Origin: Varroa destructor
Taxonomy: Eukaryota > Arthropoda > Arachnida > Mesostigmata > Varroidae
DNA: 64,000 nt
NCBI RefSeq assembly: GCF_002443255.2
Contig: NW_019211458.1
Location: 27,432,485 to 27,496,484 of the forward strand
Direction of reading: 5' to 3'
The notes beneath the pieces are model-generated. The model was not told the DNA's origin, ran no database searches, and saw nothing but the letters and a program-made list of their open reading frames with translations. A program made the position numbers and the translations under genes. The first letter of the stretch is position 1, and every line of letters begins with the position of its first letter. Positions 25,198-38,359 of the stretch are shown here, piece by piece.

Positions 25198-28100
25198 GCA
25201 GATGCAAGCAGAGAATCGATAGGGCGCGTCCAGTGCTCGCCGTAAATTTAATGAGAAACGAAACACAGCTCCGTAGGTATGGAAGTAGCAATCGTTGTGA
25301 CAAAAACTATGTGGGAGTATACTTCGAGCATATATTAAATAACTCGAGGCACCCTATTAACAACAGAGGTTTTTATTTCACATCTGTTAAGGTATCCAGA
25401 AATATATAAATTGTTGCAAGGAAGAAGTTCTTCGGCCATTGGTAACACATTGGCATGAGCTTCTCAAAGCAGTCTAAAAACACTTGGCTTACTTATTATA
25501 TTGTCGTATTGGAAGTGATATGATCGCGAATCCATATTACTATGGGGGTTTCAACCAATCAATGTATAGTTTCTGTGCCATGTATGGTATGGCCGACGCT
25601 GCGTTTTGGCATTAGCACATAAAACGTCGCCGAAAAAAGCTTACTTTTTTATTTTGACATTTAGAGCTAATACTTAAAGCAGAAAAGAAAGCTCCTTTAG
25701 TATTTAGAAAACAGATTATTTATTTTATATTATATTCTCTATTTCAGTGTGCGGAATGCATTAAGCTAAAAATTCAAGAAATGGTACCTTTATTCACGGA
25801 TATCGGATCGAATCTTGAGGAGGCTTCTCAGCTCTGTAAGCAGCACGATTCTGTCTTGGAAAAACTTCAGGGGCAGCAGAATCCTGTTGAAGAGTTGCTA
25901 AAGCAGGCAGATGAAACAATTACTAGACAGAAACCTAGGAAAGAGGTTAGTACTATGGACTGTGAATTGCACAATAGATTAGGTCCTGTGCGGGTTCGCG
26001 AATACCGCTAAAAATATAGTACCGATATCATATATAATACAAACTCTCTCTCCCCCCTCTCTCTCCCACTCTCCCCTATTTCCAATGGGTTCCATAACGG
26101 AGTTAGAATGACCATATCCGGAGACAGAATGAGCTATTCGTCAAATAAATGCGTTACGTCAGTCTACATCAGTGACTGCAACACTAGTGGATACCACTAT
26201 GAAAACTACAAGAACGTCAATTAACTTATTTCGCAGAGTCAAACAACCTTAGAAGTTCATGAGTTGAGCGATGACTTTAAACGCGCATGTGATAGAATAG
26301 ACGAAGCCAACGTCAAATTATGGAGTAAATCTTACCGGGGAAACCGGGCGTAAATTCTAGAACGTGCGAGTATAGCCTTATTACCAAATATAGGTAATTT
26401 CTTTTTCCTTCAGGTGTATCAAGCAATGGCTGATAGTCTCGGCCATGCATGGAGGGATCTGAATAGCCAGTTAGAACAGAGGAAACTTATCCTACACCAG
26501 GTATATATGTATATACATATAAATGTGTATCGAAAAGAATAGAAATAGTAATAATACAGGTACATTGTATATTAGTCATAAAAGCGGTTGACATTAACTT
26601 ACTACTACATTTGGGAAATACTTTCGAACCTAAGATTGATCGTAATAATATCATAGCGCTAAGTTATTTTCCAGCTTCATTTTGAAAGTCTCTAGCTTAA
26701 ACAAACTAGGCGCGTTTTGGTCGAATTCGGCCGCTAAAGTTCCTCCTTTAACTGAGAATAACCGTATTGCGTTAGGCGGTGATGTTCCATACACGGGCAC
26801 GAACACTTCTTGAGAAGCTGACTCGTGCTGAAATGGAATTCGGTGAAAGCTTCATTCCTCATGATGCGCAAAAGTGCCACCAGGCATTAGAACAACTGCG
26901 AACAGCAAGAGAAGGTAGGCGTCTAATTAATTGAATCAGACTTGCATGAGGTCAGCAAGTTCCGCGTCTAAATTGCTGTCTCTGACAATTGACGTATGAG
27001 CGGTTCAAGTTCCCAAGCCAAATACTGCCCGTTGAACTTTCTTCTTATCTACGAACTATTTTAATTGAACTAACGTTTGATGATGATTTTTTAGCATTGA
27101 CAAATTGTTCGAAGCAGCTGTCAACCGAAGCTGATCTACTTCTTGATTTTGTGCGTCCCATTGCTGAACGTTCATTGGCAGACTCACGGTCAGAGTACAT
27201 GCGAAAAGCCGCCGAAAAGACCCTGCGAGAAATTAGCGACTACGAGGAGTTCTTACAGACGAAGATGGCGGAGGTGAGCATGAACAGATTTCCACTTCAA
27301 AAATAAGCCTCGTGTTATTTAGATCCTCATCCGGTCACTCGACTGTAGTCAGTCCGTTTTTATTTACCTATTCCGGCATTCTATTTTATGGTCGTTTATA
27401 TCAATCTGGACGGACTCTAGAAGATACGTTAGTTAGTATTAGTACGTTATTAAAATTACGACTGTTAACTGAGTACCTCGTAAAAATACGTTTAAGTAGA
27501 ACAACCTGGGTAATACGTACGTACGATTCATAATTTCGAGCTAACGCAATGGCGATTGTCGGAGCTTAAATTAGTCTGATTATTGTTACTAAAGGAAACC
27601 ATCGTTTCTCCGAACACCGACTATAGAGTCTTAAGCGTTCGATCAGCGTCCGCTTATTCTGATGTAACTCTGGCTAACAAGTCAAACTCTGTTGACCCTC
27701 AAATAATTAACGTCCAACGTTATTTTATCTAATGCGAGTTTATTCATCTCCCATTACTTTCCATACAGATCATGTATAAATAACAATGCAGAAATCATCA
27801 CGCAACGTTACTCTATAGACACACAAACCCACGAAATAGGTTAGGTCCTACATATGTACAACATCAGACTGCATTACATCTTTCTTAATAATGTTTTTCG
27901 TACAAGCTAATTTTCCAGTACCTTGTGTCCGTCGTTCCTCCCCCATTAACGATTAATTCTATATGCATATCGCAGAAGTACTTCATTCACTTCTTGCACA
28001 CGCCAGTTTTCCACCCACGTGTCCTTTCCCCGCTCATTCGCATTATAACCATCGCACAGAACTGTTTGCCGATCTATTCATTGCCGCTCCCTTACACCTA

Positions 28101-31100
28101 ATGGCTATATCCGTGCTGAGTCTGAGCACTAACGGTGCCTGACGTGACTGCCACAATTTTGAGCTCGATTGCGCAGTAATCATCCACCTACTCCTGTCCG
28201 CCCGAGTCGTCTCTGACCGTCGTCAGCATAAGAACATCTACCAGCAGCCTATAGCTTAACGTCGGTTTGTGATCTCCATTCGGCCTTTTATGTTCGTATT
28301 GACGATTGACCGCTACGCTCTGGCACACACCGTTGATCTAGCAATCTCAACTTAACGACTGCGGCTGGTTCTTGTTTCGGTGGTTCACGATACGTCCCAG
28401 TTGCAGGGTCGCGCCATAGGACTCGAGTTCAAAGTAAACACTGCTGCAGCGGCTGTTGGCGGCTTGATAGCAACATTCTCGTTCGACGCTCGCTGCCTCT
28501 ATGGAAGGGCCTGACGACGTATCGCTCGCAGACACCGGCTGTAGCCGGACCGAAAGACACCAGTCAGTGCGGTAGTGTCTACACCGTCCGTCGTTGTCGC
28601 TAGATTGAACAGTTGATTAGCTTAGTCAAGTTGAAGCTCAGGTCTTCAGTGGTGTTACCGCTACTAATACGGCATTGTTTTTATCGTATTTCCACTCGCA
28701 TCGCATTTGCATCATCATAATTATAATTGTTTGCCTGTGTATCATTGCAGGTGGAAGTGATACTGTCTCAGAGGGAGTTCATGTTGATTGGGTCGACTCG
28801 CAAAAGAGAGCTGGAAGAGGGTCTTCGTTCTCTGGAAGAGTGGTACCGATCTGTTAGCAAGAAGATTCTCGATGAGAGGTCGCTCGGAAGCAGCAGTCAA
28901 ACAACTCAGGCCATACTCAATGACCTAATCGGGAAACTCGACGACGTTAAGAACAAACGCCAAGTAGGTAACCCGGTTTTCGTGCGTTTTCTACTTATGA
29001 TCAAAAGTGGTTCATCATAGTATAAGTGCAATGAGGGTTGTATGAAATGAGGTAACTCTAGATTTTGCTAGCAAGACCTCATAGCACGTAGAACTGAATG
29101 GGATATAAATATACGTTTTAGCTTTGAGTAAAATGGCTATTATTTGTCAGTTATAATCAGGCGTGAATAGGACTTCACGCCAGTGTCTGAAAGAATACCG
29201 ATGACGACATTAACTCGGGACGGTGGTCGAGCATAGGATTTTCAGTAGTATATAGTACCTTCTCAATATTCTACACTAAGTCCATGAGATCTTCATGGAC
29301 GGAAATATACTAGTTCATGCAAACTGTCGTAGTTGAATATTTTCTGTTCGGTGTATTTTGTCTTCCTTGTTACCCTTTCGTCCACATTGAGTATATGGAC
29401 TGAAAATTTGCGCTTCACTGGTAACGAAGCCGAAACGCGCACACTCTTCATTTACAATCTTACACAGCCGAATGAAAATTGATTTTACTATGTACATAAT
29501 CAGTACGTTACGATCTTTGTCAGCAGGCGGCAATCAAACTATTGAAGTCTACTGAGGATCCATCGTGCGGCGGTTACACAAGCTCCGATCTTCAGCAGAG
29601 AGCTTATCTTCTTCTCTCTAACATCACAGATGTGGAAGAAAGTCTTCACACAAGAATTGAATATCTCCACAAGGCGGAAGATTTCTTCACAAAGACGGAT
29701 GAGGCTCGTTGTCATGACAGATCTGCAAAAGCCTTATATATATATATATATATATATATTGTGCAATACTAAGCTCGAATTAATATTGTCCAATTATTAG
29801 GCGATGCTTATAACAGAATAATATATCCCTAAAATGCATCAATCGCAGCTGATTATGATATTTGAAGATTAATATTTTCCAGAAGTATCTAGGATTACTA
29901 ACGTGTACTGCTTCTATTAATATTGCCGCAATCCAGCAAACTGCTTGGCAGCGTGAATTTAAAAAATTTTATACTAACTAAAATTTCTCATTTTGTGCTG
30001 ATCGCCATTTTATTTCTGCATTTGTAGATAATTGGGAACAACAAAGACGACGCCGACGCTGATTGTGCGAAAAGGAAAGAAATACTCGTTAAAGAAGCTC
30101 AAGATTTAGTAAAATTTTATGAAGTTGAACCCTCTGCTGTTGCTGGTGTTAAGATCGCTTTGAATAAGCTCATAAATAGAACTACAGCAGAAACGATAAC
30201 AAGCACAATAAGTCAAACCTCAACTTCAGGCAGGAAGAAGGCTGACACAACAGGTGGACAAAGTCTGCTTTCATCGAGACCGAAAATCTCAGAGGAAAAG
30301 TTGCTAATGAAGTCGGCGGGTCAAAGACCAAACAAGCCATTACCAGCGGTGCCTAATTTATCTGCTAGAGAAAAAGTTGAATCAACTTTAACTACGGAAA
30401 CAGCTAAAGTTTCCACTACACAGGATCAGCCCGCCGCCGCTAACGATGAGAGATCGCTGTTAACATCGCCTACCGAGTCAGATCTCTATGAAGAGGTCAC
30501 GCCACAGTCCCTGAACGAGGATAAGCTTCAGCCAGACGTTCCACGCAAACTTGAAAAATACAAAGAAAGTCTGGTGAACGAATCTATACAGGATACGTTC
30601 CCATCTAAAGATCAAGTTGCTCCGCAGCAAATAGAAACGATCCAAGCGCCGCCTGCTTCCGTCGAGGGATCTTTTGATCAAAAGGTAACTCAGTCAAAGA
30701 CCTATATAGTAATGTAAATATTCTGATATTAAATATATAGATAAAAGTTTCATGTAATCAAATTAGTAGAAATTATTAGTAAACTAATTACCTGTATTAT
30801 TGAGTTTGTAAAAACATTTGATGATTGCATACGTGTGGATGAGAAATACCAAGGCCTTTTCGTGCAATGGTCTTCGATGACACTTATTTCCAAGTCATAT
30901 TTTAGCCACTTATTTTTTAAATATTGGACAGGTTGTTTGTAAATCTATGGATAAGGAGATCAAGGAAAAGAAGACGACTTACAAAGAGGTCCACCTTGAA
31001 GAAGCGAAAATTACTTCAACTGGCATTCTCCGTAAAGAGTTCAAGTCAGAAGTAAAGGTAGATGTTTAAAATACGAAACAGATTCATTGTATTGGATATC

Positions 31101-34100
31101 ATTGTTCAGTTACTTCTTCTACCGTCTTATTGTGCTCAGCTGAAGTAATTGGGCAAATTGTTATTGTACGTTAAGAAATTGTTATATCCATAGTTACAGG
31201 TGGCTACTATGATTGCGGATACTAAAACAACACCAAGTCGATGCATAGATGAGCAGGTAAATAACCGATCGCTTCCTGGTAAGGACATGTTGTCCTTCAT
31301 ATACATATAAGCGGGTAATGAATATATCACTGTGCAGCATAATCAAATATCGCAAGTGTACCACAGATTCTTTATCCTTACCGCAGATATGGTAGGTCAT
31401 AGCGACGTCTTTTATTAGGAGATTTTCTTGATAATTTGCTTGGCTTGCGCTGCGTTAATATATAAACGAAGCTTTTTACTACAAAATATAATCATTTTTA
31501 GCCCCTTAAAAACCTATGAGGCAAAAGTGGTTTTTAGCGCATGTGCTCTATGTATCTGCTTCTTACATTTTCAGAAGACTAACGATCAGGCGTTCGTTAT
31601 TCAGCGGAGCCCGTCGTTTGTGAATTTCTGTTCTAAGATCTGCTCGATTGAAAAATGGCTTCACGAGGTGCACGAGCAGCGATGCATTTTTATGAACAGA
31701 ACTCTGATATTTTGTTAATGCCTTCCTGTGGGGCCAAAATCGCGACTACTGGATGTCATAGCCGTACCTTATATAAACTAAAACGAAAATGCTAAATTGC
31801 ATCTAAAATATCTATAACGTATAAAACCTATGATTGAAATCGACCTCAGATTCGGCATTCATAGTTTTACTAGGTGCTCTTAATAACGATAATCTACGAT
31901 AAAATGAAGTCTACGGAGCTCATTTTTCACTTGAATTATCAGAGACTAGAAACTGTCCTCAGTTAATAGGGAACTAACCGCATATTTCTTCATGTCGGTG
32001 ATGTACGCAGGTGTTAGACGCGTTTCTTCAACAAAACGTTGCGATCGGGGCGGATCTGATTAATGTCAAAAAATTTTATCAAGAACACAGTAAAATACAG
32101 AATGACCTGAAGGTCAAAGAGATGGATGCGTTGGCAGCGTTCTCAACGCTTCCGGCTGTTCTTTCTATTGGAGGTATATATACATCAATTCAATTCCGTT
32201 TTGATGACTGAATTCTGATTTAGCAATTTTCTTCAATAATTTACATTCGATACTTTGTTCAGGCGACGATGCAGCGGACGCACAAAAACACGGTCAAAAA
32301 CTTCGTGATGACTGGGAGCGTATTGGCAATATTCTTGAGCTGCGAGTCCGTCTTGCCCAAAGATACGTCAACTTTCTCAAGCTCTCTGTTCAGGTAATAT
32401 TTCATATAAATGGCCCTTTCGAATACGAGCCTATAAATAATGCCTCAGGATGTCCCATGAGATCCATTTATCCAACACTGTCAATTAATTCAGCTCCTGT
32501 ATGTTATATCATATCGTTCAAATACATCTATAGCTGTCCTCAGATATGTCGGAAGTGGAAGAATCTGTTGGGCGAGCCCGTGCCGATTTATCGGAAGTTG
32601 AACAAAAAAATCTTTTCCAAAGCTGGATGAACGCCCAACAGGCAATCGTGCAGTTCAATCATCAAGCGAAGATTATTCAAGATGACGCAAAACGGGTACG
32701 TACCGCATTCGATCTTTCTATTCGGATCTAGTAAGAGAACCTTCGAAGGTAGCGGTAGGAAAATCATTGATTCAAACTGTTGTGAATAAATAGAACTCGA
32801 GAAAAGTAAATATAGTTTTTATATTTGGACGTTTTTTTTACATACATCGATGTGTAGATATATATACTCATGAATGTATATCAACGACTTAGCATTAGTA
32901 CCGCGTTCAACCTAAATCGTAAGGAAATTTTTTTTACTGGCGCCTTAATATTATATAAAACAACTTACAGATGCAGGACCCATATTTGGATGTTGCCGCA
33001 TTAGTCTCGGCAGTACAAGCTGTACAAGCCACCGTTTCAACGAGAAGAGATATTCTAAAGAAAACATTCGACGTCTGGGAAGATCGAAAACGATCTCCGC
33101 CACCTCCTAAAATTTCACAGGTCGGCATTACCGCCAAAATGGTTCACAGCACGCAAGTAGGAACTATATCAATTGAAAAGCAAGCCCCTTTGTCTACAGT
33201 TTTAATTATCCTGTATTCTGTAATTGAGTAGCTTTGATTGATTAAAATCCCATATAGATATTTCTTTGCTTTCTTCTTTTACCACCTATACTAGGTTTGT
33301 CACAAAAATGCAGTTTCTGTTCTATAGGTAACGTGGCTTTTGTTTCTCTGGTGTAGGCAGAGCAGCTAATGCGCGAAACACAACGCACAAAAGAATCCGC
33401 ACAGAAGCTGGAGAAGGAGCTCTTCCCAATAATTCCTCGAGAGCTCAACCGTGCAGAGAGCATCCGAAGGTATCTGAATAGGCATATTGACACCCTCATG
33501 CCACTTGTTAGGGTACGTATAGCTTTCATGATACACAGCTCACGATTGTCATTATAAAATACGGTGAAAAATAATTGGATTAATCTTTTTTGGAGCCGAT
33601 GGTGAGCCACTCTGTAATTGTATAGGTATACCTGCTGGATTACAGACAGTACAATCCGAGTTGGAGGTCCGACTCCGGTCCATGGACCATTTGTTGACGA
33701 AGGCACAGCACGAGTCAGAGAAAAAGGAACTGCTCAAGGTTAAGGACGTCTTGGAGGAAGCCCTTAGTAGGCTACTAACAAAAATTAGCGACTACGAGAG
33801 TATTGTTGAGAAGCTTGCCGGCTTCCTTGTTAATGTGGAAAAGGTGAATGAATATGTATATAAGGTTTAGCTAATCAAGAATGGTACTCTTGAAAAAGTT
33901 TCGCCTAACGCAAGATCTCTCTCTGTACGCACTCTCGGTATTGAATTTGTTTTCCATATTTAAATAGTAGATTTTTTTTTATAAACAATAGATTTATGAT
34001 CTTGAACAAGCTAGGTGCAACTCTCAAGTTTGCAAAGTGATAACTTGAGCTATATTTTATCTTTGTTAGATGGAGAAAAGTGCGGAGACTGTTGAAAAGC

Positions 34101-37100
34101 TCGGCAAAGGTTCCGGTTGCGATCCTATTGCGTTGGAGGATCTGGGTAGAGCTCTTGAAACTCAGCAGACTCATGCTTTAGACCGAGTTGTTATTCTGGC
34201 ACAGGAATCTGATCAATTGGTCCAGCTCATCGATAAGCTTGTAGGATATTATGTTCATCAACTAATTGATGACTCAGCTAACCTCGGCGTAGTGTTAATG
34301 AAATCTTTGAATGTTAGTCTGTGTTCGAAAGGTCGACAATTCGTTGAATTTAGTCCTGAGACATACTACTGTATTGCAGGAACCGGCTGCGGCGGCAACC
34401 CGCGATAAGGAAAAAATTTCTCGCCTAGTAGAAGCCACAAGGCAACATTTTGAAAGTGTTCTGTCTCAACAAAAAGTTAAACTGGCCGAATCGAAAAAAC
34501 TATTAGACTTCAAGGCGAACACACAGGCGAGTTTCGAAATTATCAGAAATCGCCCAACCAAATTATTAGATTTTCTTAGCTGTTGGGTGGTCATATCAAC
34601 CACGTGCTCAATTTTCTATATAAACTGTTGTTACATTAACTCAATTTTTTATATCTATTCTCACTTCTACGAGCTTAATTAGCTCTATATTGTGAGTTGA
34701 CCTAATAGAGTACAATAATGGTCACAGATGTTGAATCAACGAATTGACCAGCTAAGTGAAGATCTGTCCTCGCTAAGATCGGCCTTCGGTGATAACTTCA
34801 TAGCTGCAAAAACCGCACAAACATCGTTTGAGCACTTCGAGGAGACCGTTAAGGTAAGTAAATAAATTTATCGCATATCAACCATATTAAATGTATCAAG
34901 TGTTCTTATTAGACGAAATCCTTATTAAACAAAGAGCCATATGCTCGTACCAATGGGAAAATACAAATTTTGCAAAAGAGTCATGAATTGCTACGGGGAC
35001 GTTCGTGTATGAGTACCTTGTGTTTTGCATCGTTTGTCGTCTAATTGAATATATAACTATTTGTTTTACGACCGTTTATATTATATTAAACACTTATATT
35101 TATCAATGGTTTTAACATTGACCGTCAGTGTCTAGAACGACAAATCAATGAGTTCGTGAAGCTGTCGCAACGTTTGACTTCTGATCGGCGCCTGGATACG
35201 CGGCAGGTCAAAAGCGAGGTAGCTAGTCTACAATTCAAGTGGAACGCATTCACGCGTCTGGTACAAGACAACCGCAAGTTGGTAGATGTCGGCGTTCTCT
35301 ATTTTTCTGTTCTCGACGAGGTTCGTAGCATTATATGTACGACTATCTGAGACGTAGCGTTCTTAAATTCAATGACATACTTTATTAAAATTGAAGTGAT
35401 GTATAATGGTAAAAAGAATCCGCGTCAACGTCCTCAGTTTTTAATAAGACTACATCTTTTTATTCTTATCGTATCTACTAGACCGAAAAATGGTACCGCG
35501 AAACAAACGACTACCTCGTCCGGGTCAACCAACTCTGCAATAATGCACAGAGGGCTGACAAAGAAGTACTTCTTAACGAAGTTCAAAGTCGGATTCATTC
35601 GTCGCAACTAGACCAAGAGGACCGACTTAAAAAGTAACATTTACCATATTGACACTGCTCAGAAATACGAAGCGGTTTAGATTTCAACCTTCCGAACGCC
35701 TGCTAAACAAAATTGGTTATTTTATAATTTAATTTCCTTCTTGTTGGTTTCTGGTATCCCGTATCGATTCTAACATTACACACACTATCTGCAAGCATGT
35801 TGTATGCCCTCAGCAGCTTTTACCCTCTGAGATGAAATTGTGAACAGTTGTTTCTCTTGTTTCAGAAAACCTACGTTGTTTATTTTTTTCTTCTTAATTT
35901 CTGGGTAGGCTGATCAGTCTGGGTCAGCAGTTGTACCAAGGTCGAGTACCAGCGAACGCGGAGCGAGTCATTCAGGAGACCCGAACAGTGCTCGAGACTC
36001 TCCAACTTCTAGTGGCCCAGCTTCGCAAGCAGTCTATGCAAGCATCACTGATGCAATTCCAACAGCCCGCAATTCCACAGCAGCCGACTAAAAGTCAGAG
36101 CTTTGCAAGCCAGTCAAGTTTCCAGACGTCGTTTTCTTCAACGCAAGAGGTCAAATCGATGTTTTTGCAATCCCAAGAGAAAAATACAAAGGCGTTTACC
36201 TCCGTCCACGAAGAGCAAACCCGATCGTTTCGGCAAGTTGAACAGCACGCACCAGCTCCCGTTAAGCGTATGCATTCGGTTCAATTGTTCCGAGCTCCCA
36301 ATAACAGTGAAGTTGGGGGACAGACTACGGTTGCATCTTGTCCTTCATCAGTAGCAGAGGACGTGCCAGCAACGAGTAGATCCAAGTAAGAATTAGACTA
36401 TGGAAGTTCGTTCTAGCTGGATTATACCTATGCGACTCAGAAAAACTACTATGTCAATGTACTATTAAAGAAAAAGCTGGGCTATGCTTGTCGTTTTGTG
36501 ATCCGCTCCTAATCCGTTTGATAACACCATTCTTCCTTTCTAGAGGCTTTCATATGATACAATTAGATAGGTTCTAACGGATAAATATGGGAGCGGTTTT
36601 TGTCAAAAAATAATTTCCGAATCATGTCCTTGACTAACAGAAAAAGCATTCTGATATGGATCGCGTGCATATTTATGTACGATACAGCGACACTTGTTTG
36701 GAGTTCTTTCCTAAGCTTATGGGCGCTGGCATTCCAGAACGTTCCCACGAAATGCGTCATCGGCTAGGCGTAACTTGCCCGCTGTTGGAGGACTTCTCTC
36801 TAGCTCGTCATACCCGTTTTTTGCAGTTCCTTTGGAAGATATCGAAACGCCCGAGCTTCGTCGGGTCACTCTTCGTTGCGTTGTTCAAGCTTTTCCCGCA
36901 CCAAGGGTATACTAGTCCTGTATTCATTTGATTTTTAAAAAGCTTAATCATAGACCGTAATTCCTGAAATTGTCCGTATGACTGTGTGATACACTATTTT
37001 TGAAAACTGATGTAGGTTTTTCGGTGTAGATTAAATGATGTAGCTACTGTGGATTTTGTTGTACGTACATGACACAACTATATGCCCTATTACGAGATTA

Positions 37101-38359
37101 TTGATAGTAGGCCTTGATTTGACAGTAACACAGCGAGATCAATGTTTACAATGGAGTTATATTCATATTCGGACGTGGACAAACAGGCCGAAAAAATCAC
37201 GTTTGGCATGACAACTTTAAACACGTATGTCGAGAAACACACACACCAACTCTGCACTTTACTCATTGATTATTGGTCATACATACGAAGAAGAAATTAG
37301 ATTCACAAACGTTCTTTGACTGCTTACAAGGGCCTGTACATTATTCATTTGATAAGGAAACCAAACGAAGTTACAGTAAAAAAAAAATAAGGGTAGTGCT
37401 AGATCCAGGCACAACGTTAAGCAAAATATATGGCTACAAAGAAATGAAGCATCGCATCGAGTCGAATAATTAATTTTTTTTTAATGATAACATACTTTTT
37501 GAAACTAGATGATAATGCTAGGCTCCTAGCGTAGTTAGCTATTCATCGCTTTTACAGTTTGTCTATTTCCATAATGTATGTAATGTTGTCTATTTCCATA
37601 AAATTTGGTTCCTCTACAATGTTCAATGACGTACTCTATGAGAACGTTCATAGCTCGTTTCATCCAATTCGTGTGCGCAGATTTCGTGGTACAAAGACGG
37701 AACGATGATTCGCCCTAACAACTATATAACGCCAACCTTCGATGACAGTACAGGTAAGCTATGCGTCTGCCTAATGATACATCTGGTTCGCGGGTTACAT
37801 CATATCGATACTAAAGAATATCGTTGAAAATGCATGGGAACCGCGTGGTTTGTTGTACGTTTTAAAATCAATGCAAATCTGTTTTAAATGTTTATCACCG
37901 TCCACCGAAGAAATGGGTTTCAGTATTAAGTGAGAAAGGCATTTGTCTTTTTGAACAGGAAAGCAGAATTCTTAGAGGCAAAACCTTGCAAAATAAATAG
38001 ATCACTCTCAGGTACCGTTGGATCCATAGCGTTTATATGGGCTGCTTTGTTTCTTGCATATATTTCCTGTAAGAGTTGGCGTAACAAGGCTATATTGGTT
38101 GGTCGACAAACACCATGTGCAGTGTAGAGTTGTTATAAGCCTAAGAACCTTGGTCCAAAGTTTTGCCGATTGGAATACACATCTAATCTGTGCTGTGATC
38201 AACTTTTATTGAGTAGGAGAGTGCACGCTCTGCATGCAGGAAGTTTTTGTCGCCGATAGCGGCTTGTACTCGTGTAAGGCTGTCAATTCGTCGGGACTGG
38301 CAGAAACGAAGGCTCGACTCTGTGTACGCGGAGAACGCTTTAGGATCAGACTTTACTAG
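18175..38359 (+). CDS. CCDC141-like: CCDC141/CAMDI-like coiled-coil scaffold protein with C-terminal Ig domain
   Basis: About 26 exons: 18175-18303, 25748-25945, 26414-26500, 26776-26914, 27095-27273, 28751-28963, 29524 to about 29727, 29883 to about 29979, 30028-30684, 30932-31057, 31575-31667, 32011-32173, 32263-32393, 32534-32695, 32971-33120 (or 33156), 33357-33512, 33646-33843, 34070-34240, 34380-34526, 34728-34853, 35129-35320, 35482-35633, 35909-36385, 36738-36906, 37681-37753, 38217-38359; roughly 1,570 residues. The start is the first ATG in the exon, before [19 protein letters not shown]. Similarity to CCDC141 is colinear: [13 protein letters not shown] (family V-Y-D-A-M-A-E-T-L-G-E-A-W), [29 protein letters not shown]. 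Spectrin-like helices fill the middle. An I-set Ig domain ends it ([34 protein letters not shown]). Vertebrate CCDC141 acts in centrosome/cytoskeleton-linked neuronal migration; the role here is inferred. Most introns are phase 0. The two junctions around 29.7-30.0 kb are unresolved. Confidence 0.85.
18304..25747 (+). other. First intron of the CCDC141-like gene (7.4 kb)
   Basis: It runs from CAG|GTTGGT to TTTCAG|TGT. It is AT-rich with no supported gene. Contents worth noting are a gggtgttcagaaagt motif at 22391 that resembles a transposon end, a minus-strand frame at 22073-22279 ending at a GTAAGC donor-like site, and the AT microsatellite at 25129-25193. Confidence 0.6.
25129..25193. repeat. 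(AT)n microsatellite, about 65 bp
   Basis: A long pure AT dinucleotide run in the first intron of the CCDC141-like gene, with a shorter interrupted one at 25063-25082. Apparent Tyr/Ile-repeat frames on the minus strand are artefacts of it. Confidence 0.97.
26043..26077. repeat. CT-rich simple repeat
   Basis: A pyrimidine-only tract of CT and C runs in an intron of the CCDC141-like gene. Confidence 0.9.
26237..26350 (+). pseudogene. Orphan exon-like segment in a CCDC141-like intron
   Basis: After a good acceptor (TTTCGCAG) the phase-0 frame reads [20 protein letters not shown] then IDEANVKLW before a stop at 26349. It resembles the spectrin-like helix encoded by the exon at 26776, and in its RIDEA core looks even closer to vertebrate CCDC141 (K-I-D-Q-A). 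Yet it sits before the exon at 26414, which precedes that helix in the protein. Joining 25945 directly to 26414 gives the family-like product, so this segment is not needed. The only donor-like site, GGC|GTAAAT, is weak. Likely a relic of exon duplication or rearrangement. Confidence 0.4.
28130..28620. promoter_or_regulatory. GC-rich block inside the CCDC141-like gene
   Basis: CpG-richer than the flanking intron and ending about 130 bases before the exon at 28751. No coding similarity was seen on either strand. Its place and composition would suit an internal promoter for a shorter isoform; this is inference. Confidence 0.2.
29735..29759. repeat. (TA)n microsatellite at an exon end
   Basis: Begins within about 30 bases of the last recognisable codons of the exon starting at 29524, in the place where the splice donor is expected. 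Confidence 0.9.

Noticed and set aside
24976..25303. Tyr/Ile-repeat frames on minus strand
   Set aside because: They are translations of the AT microsatellite.
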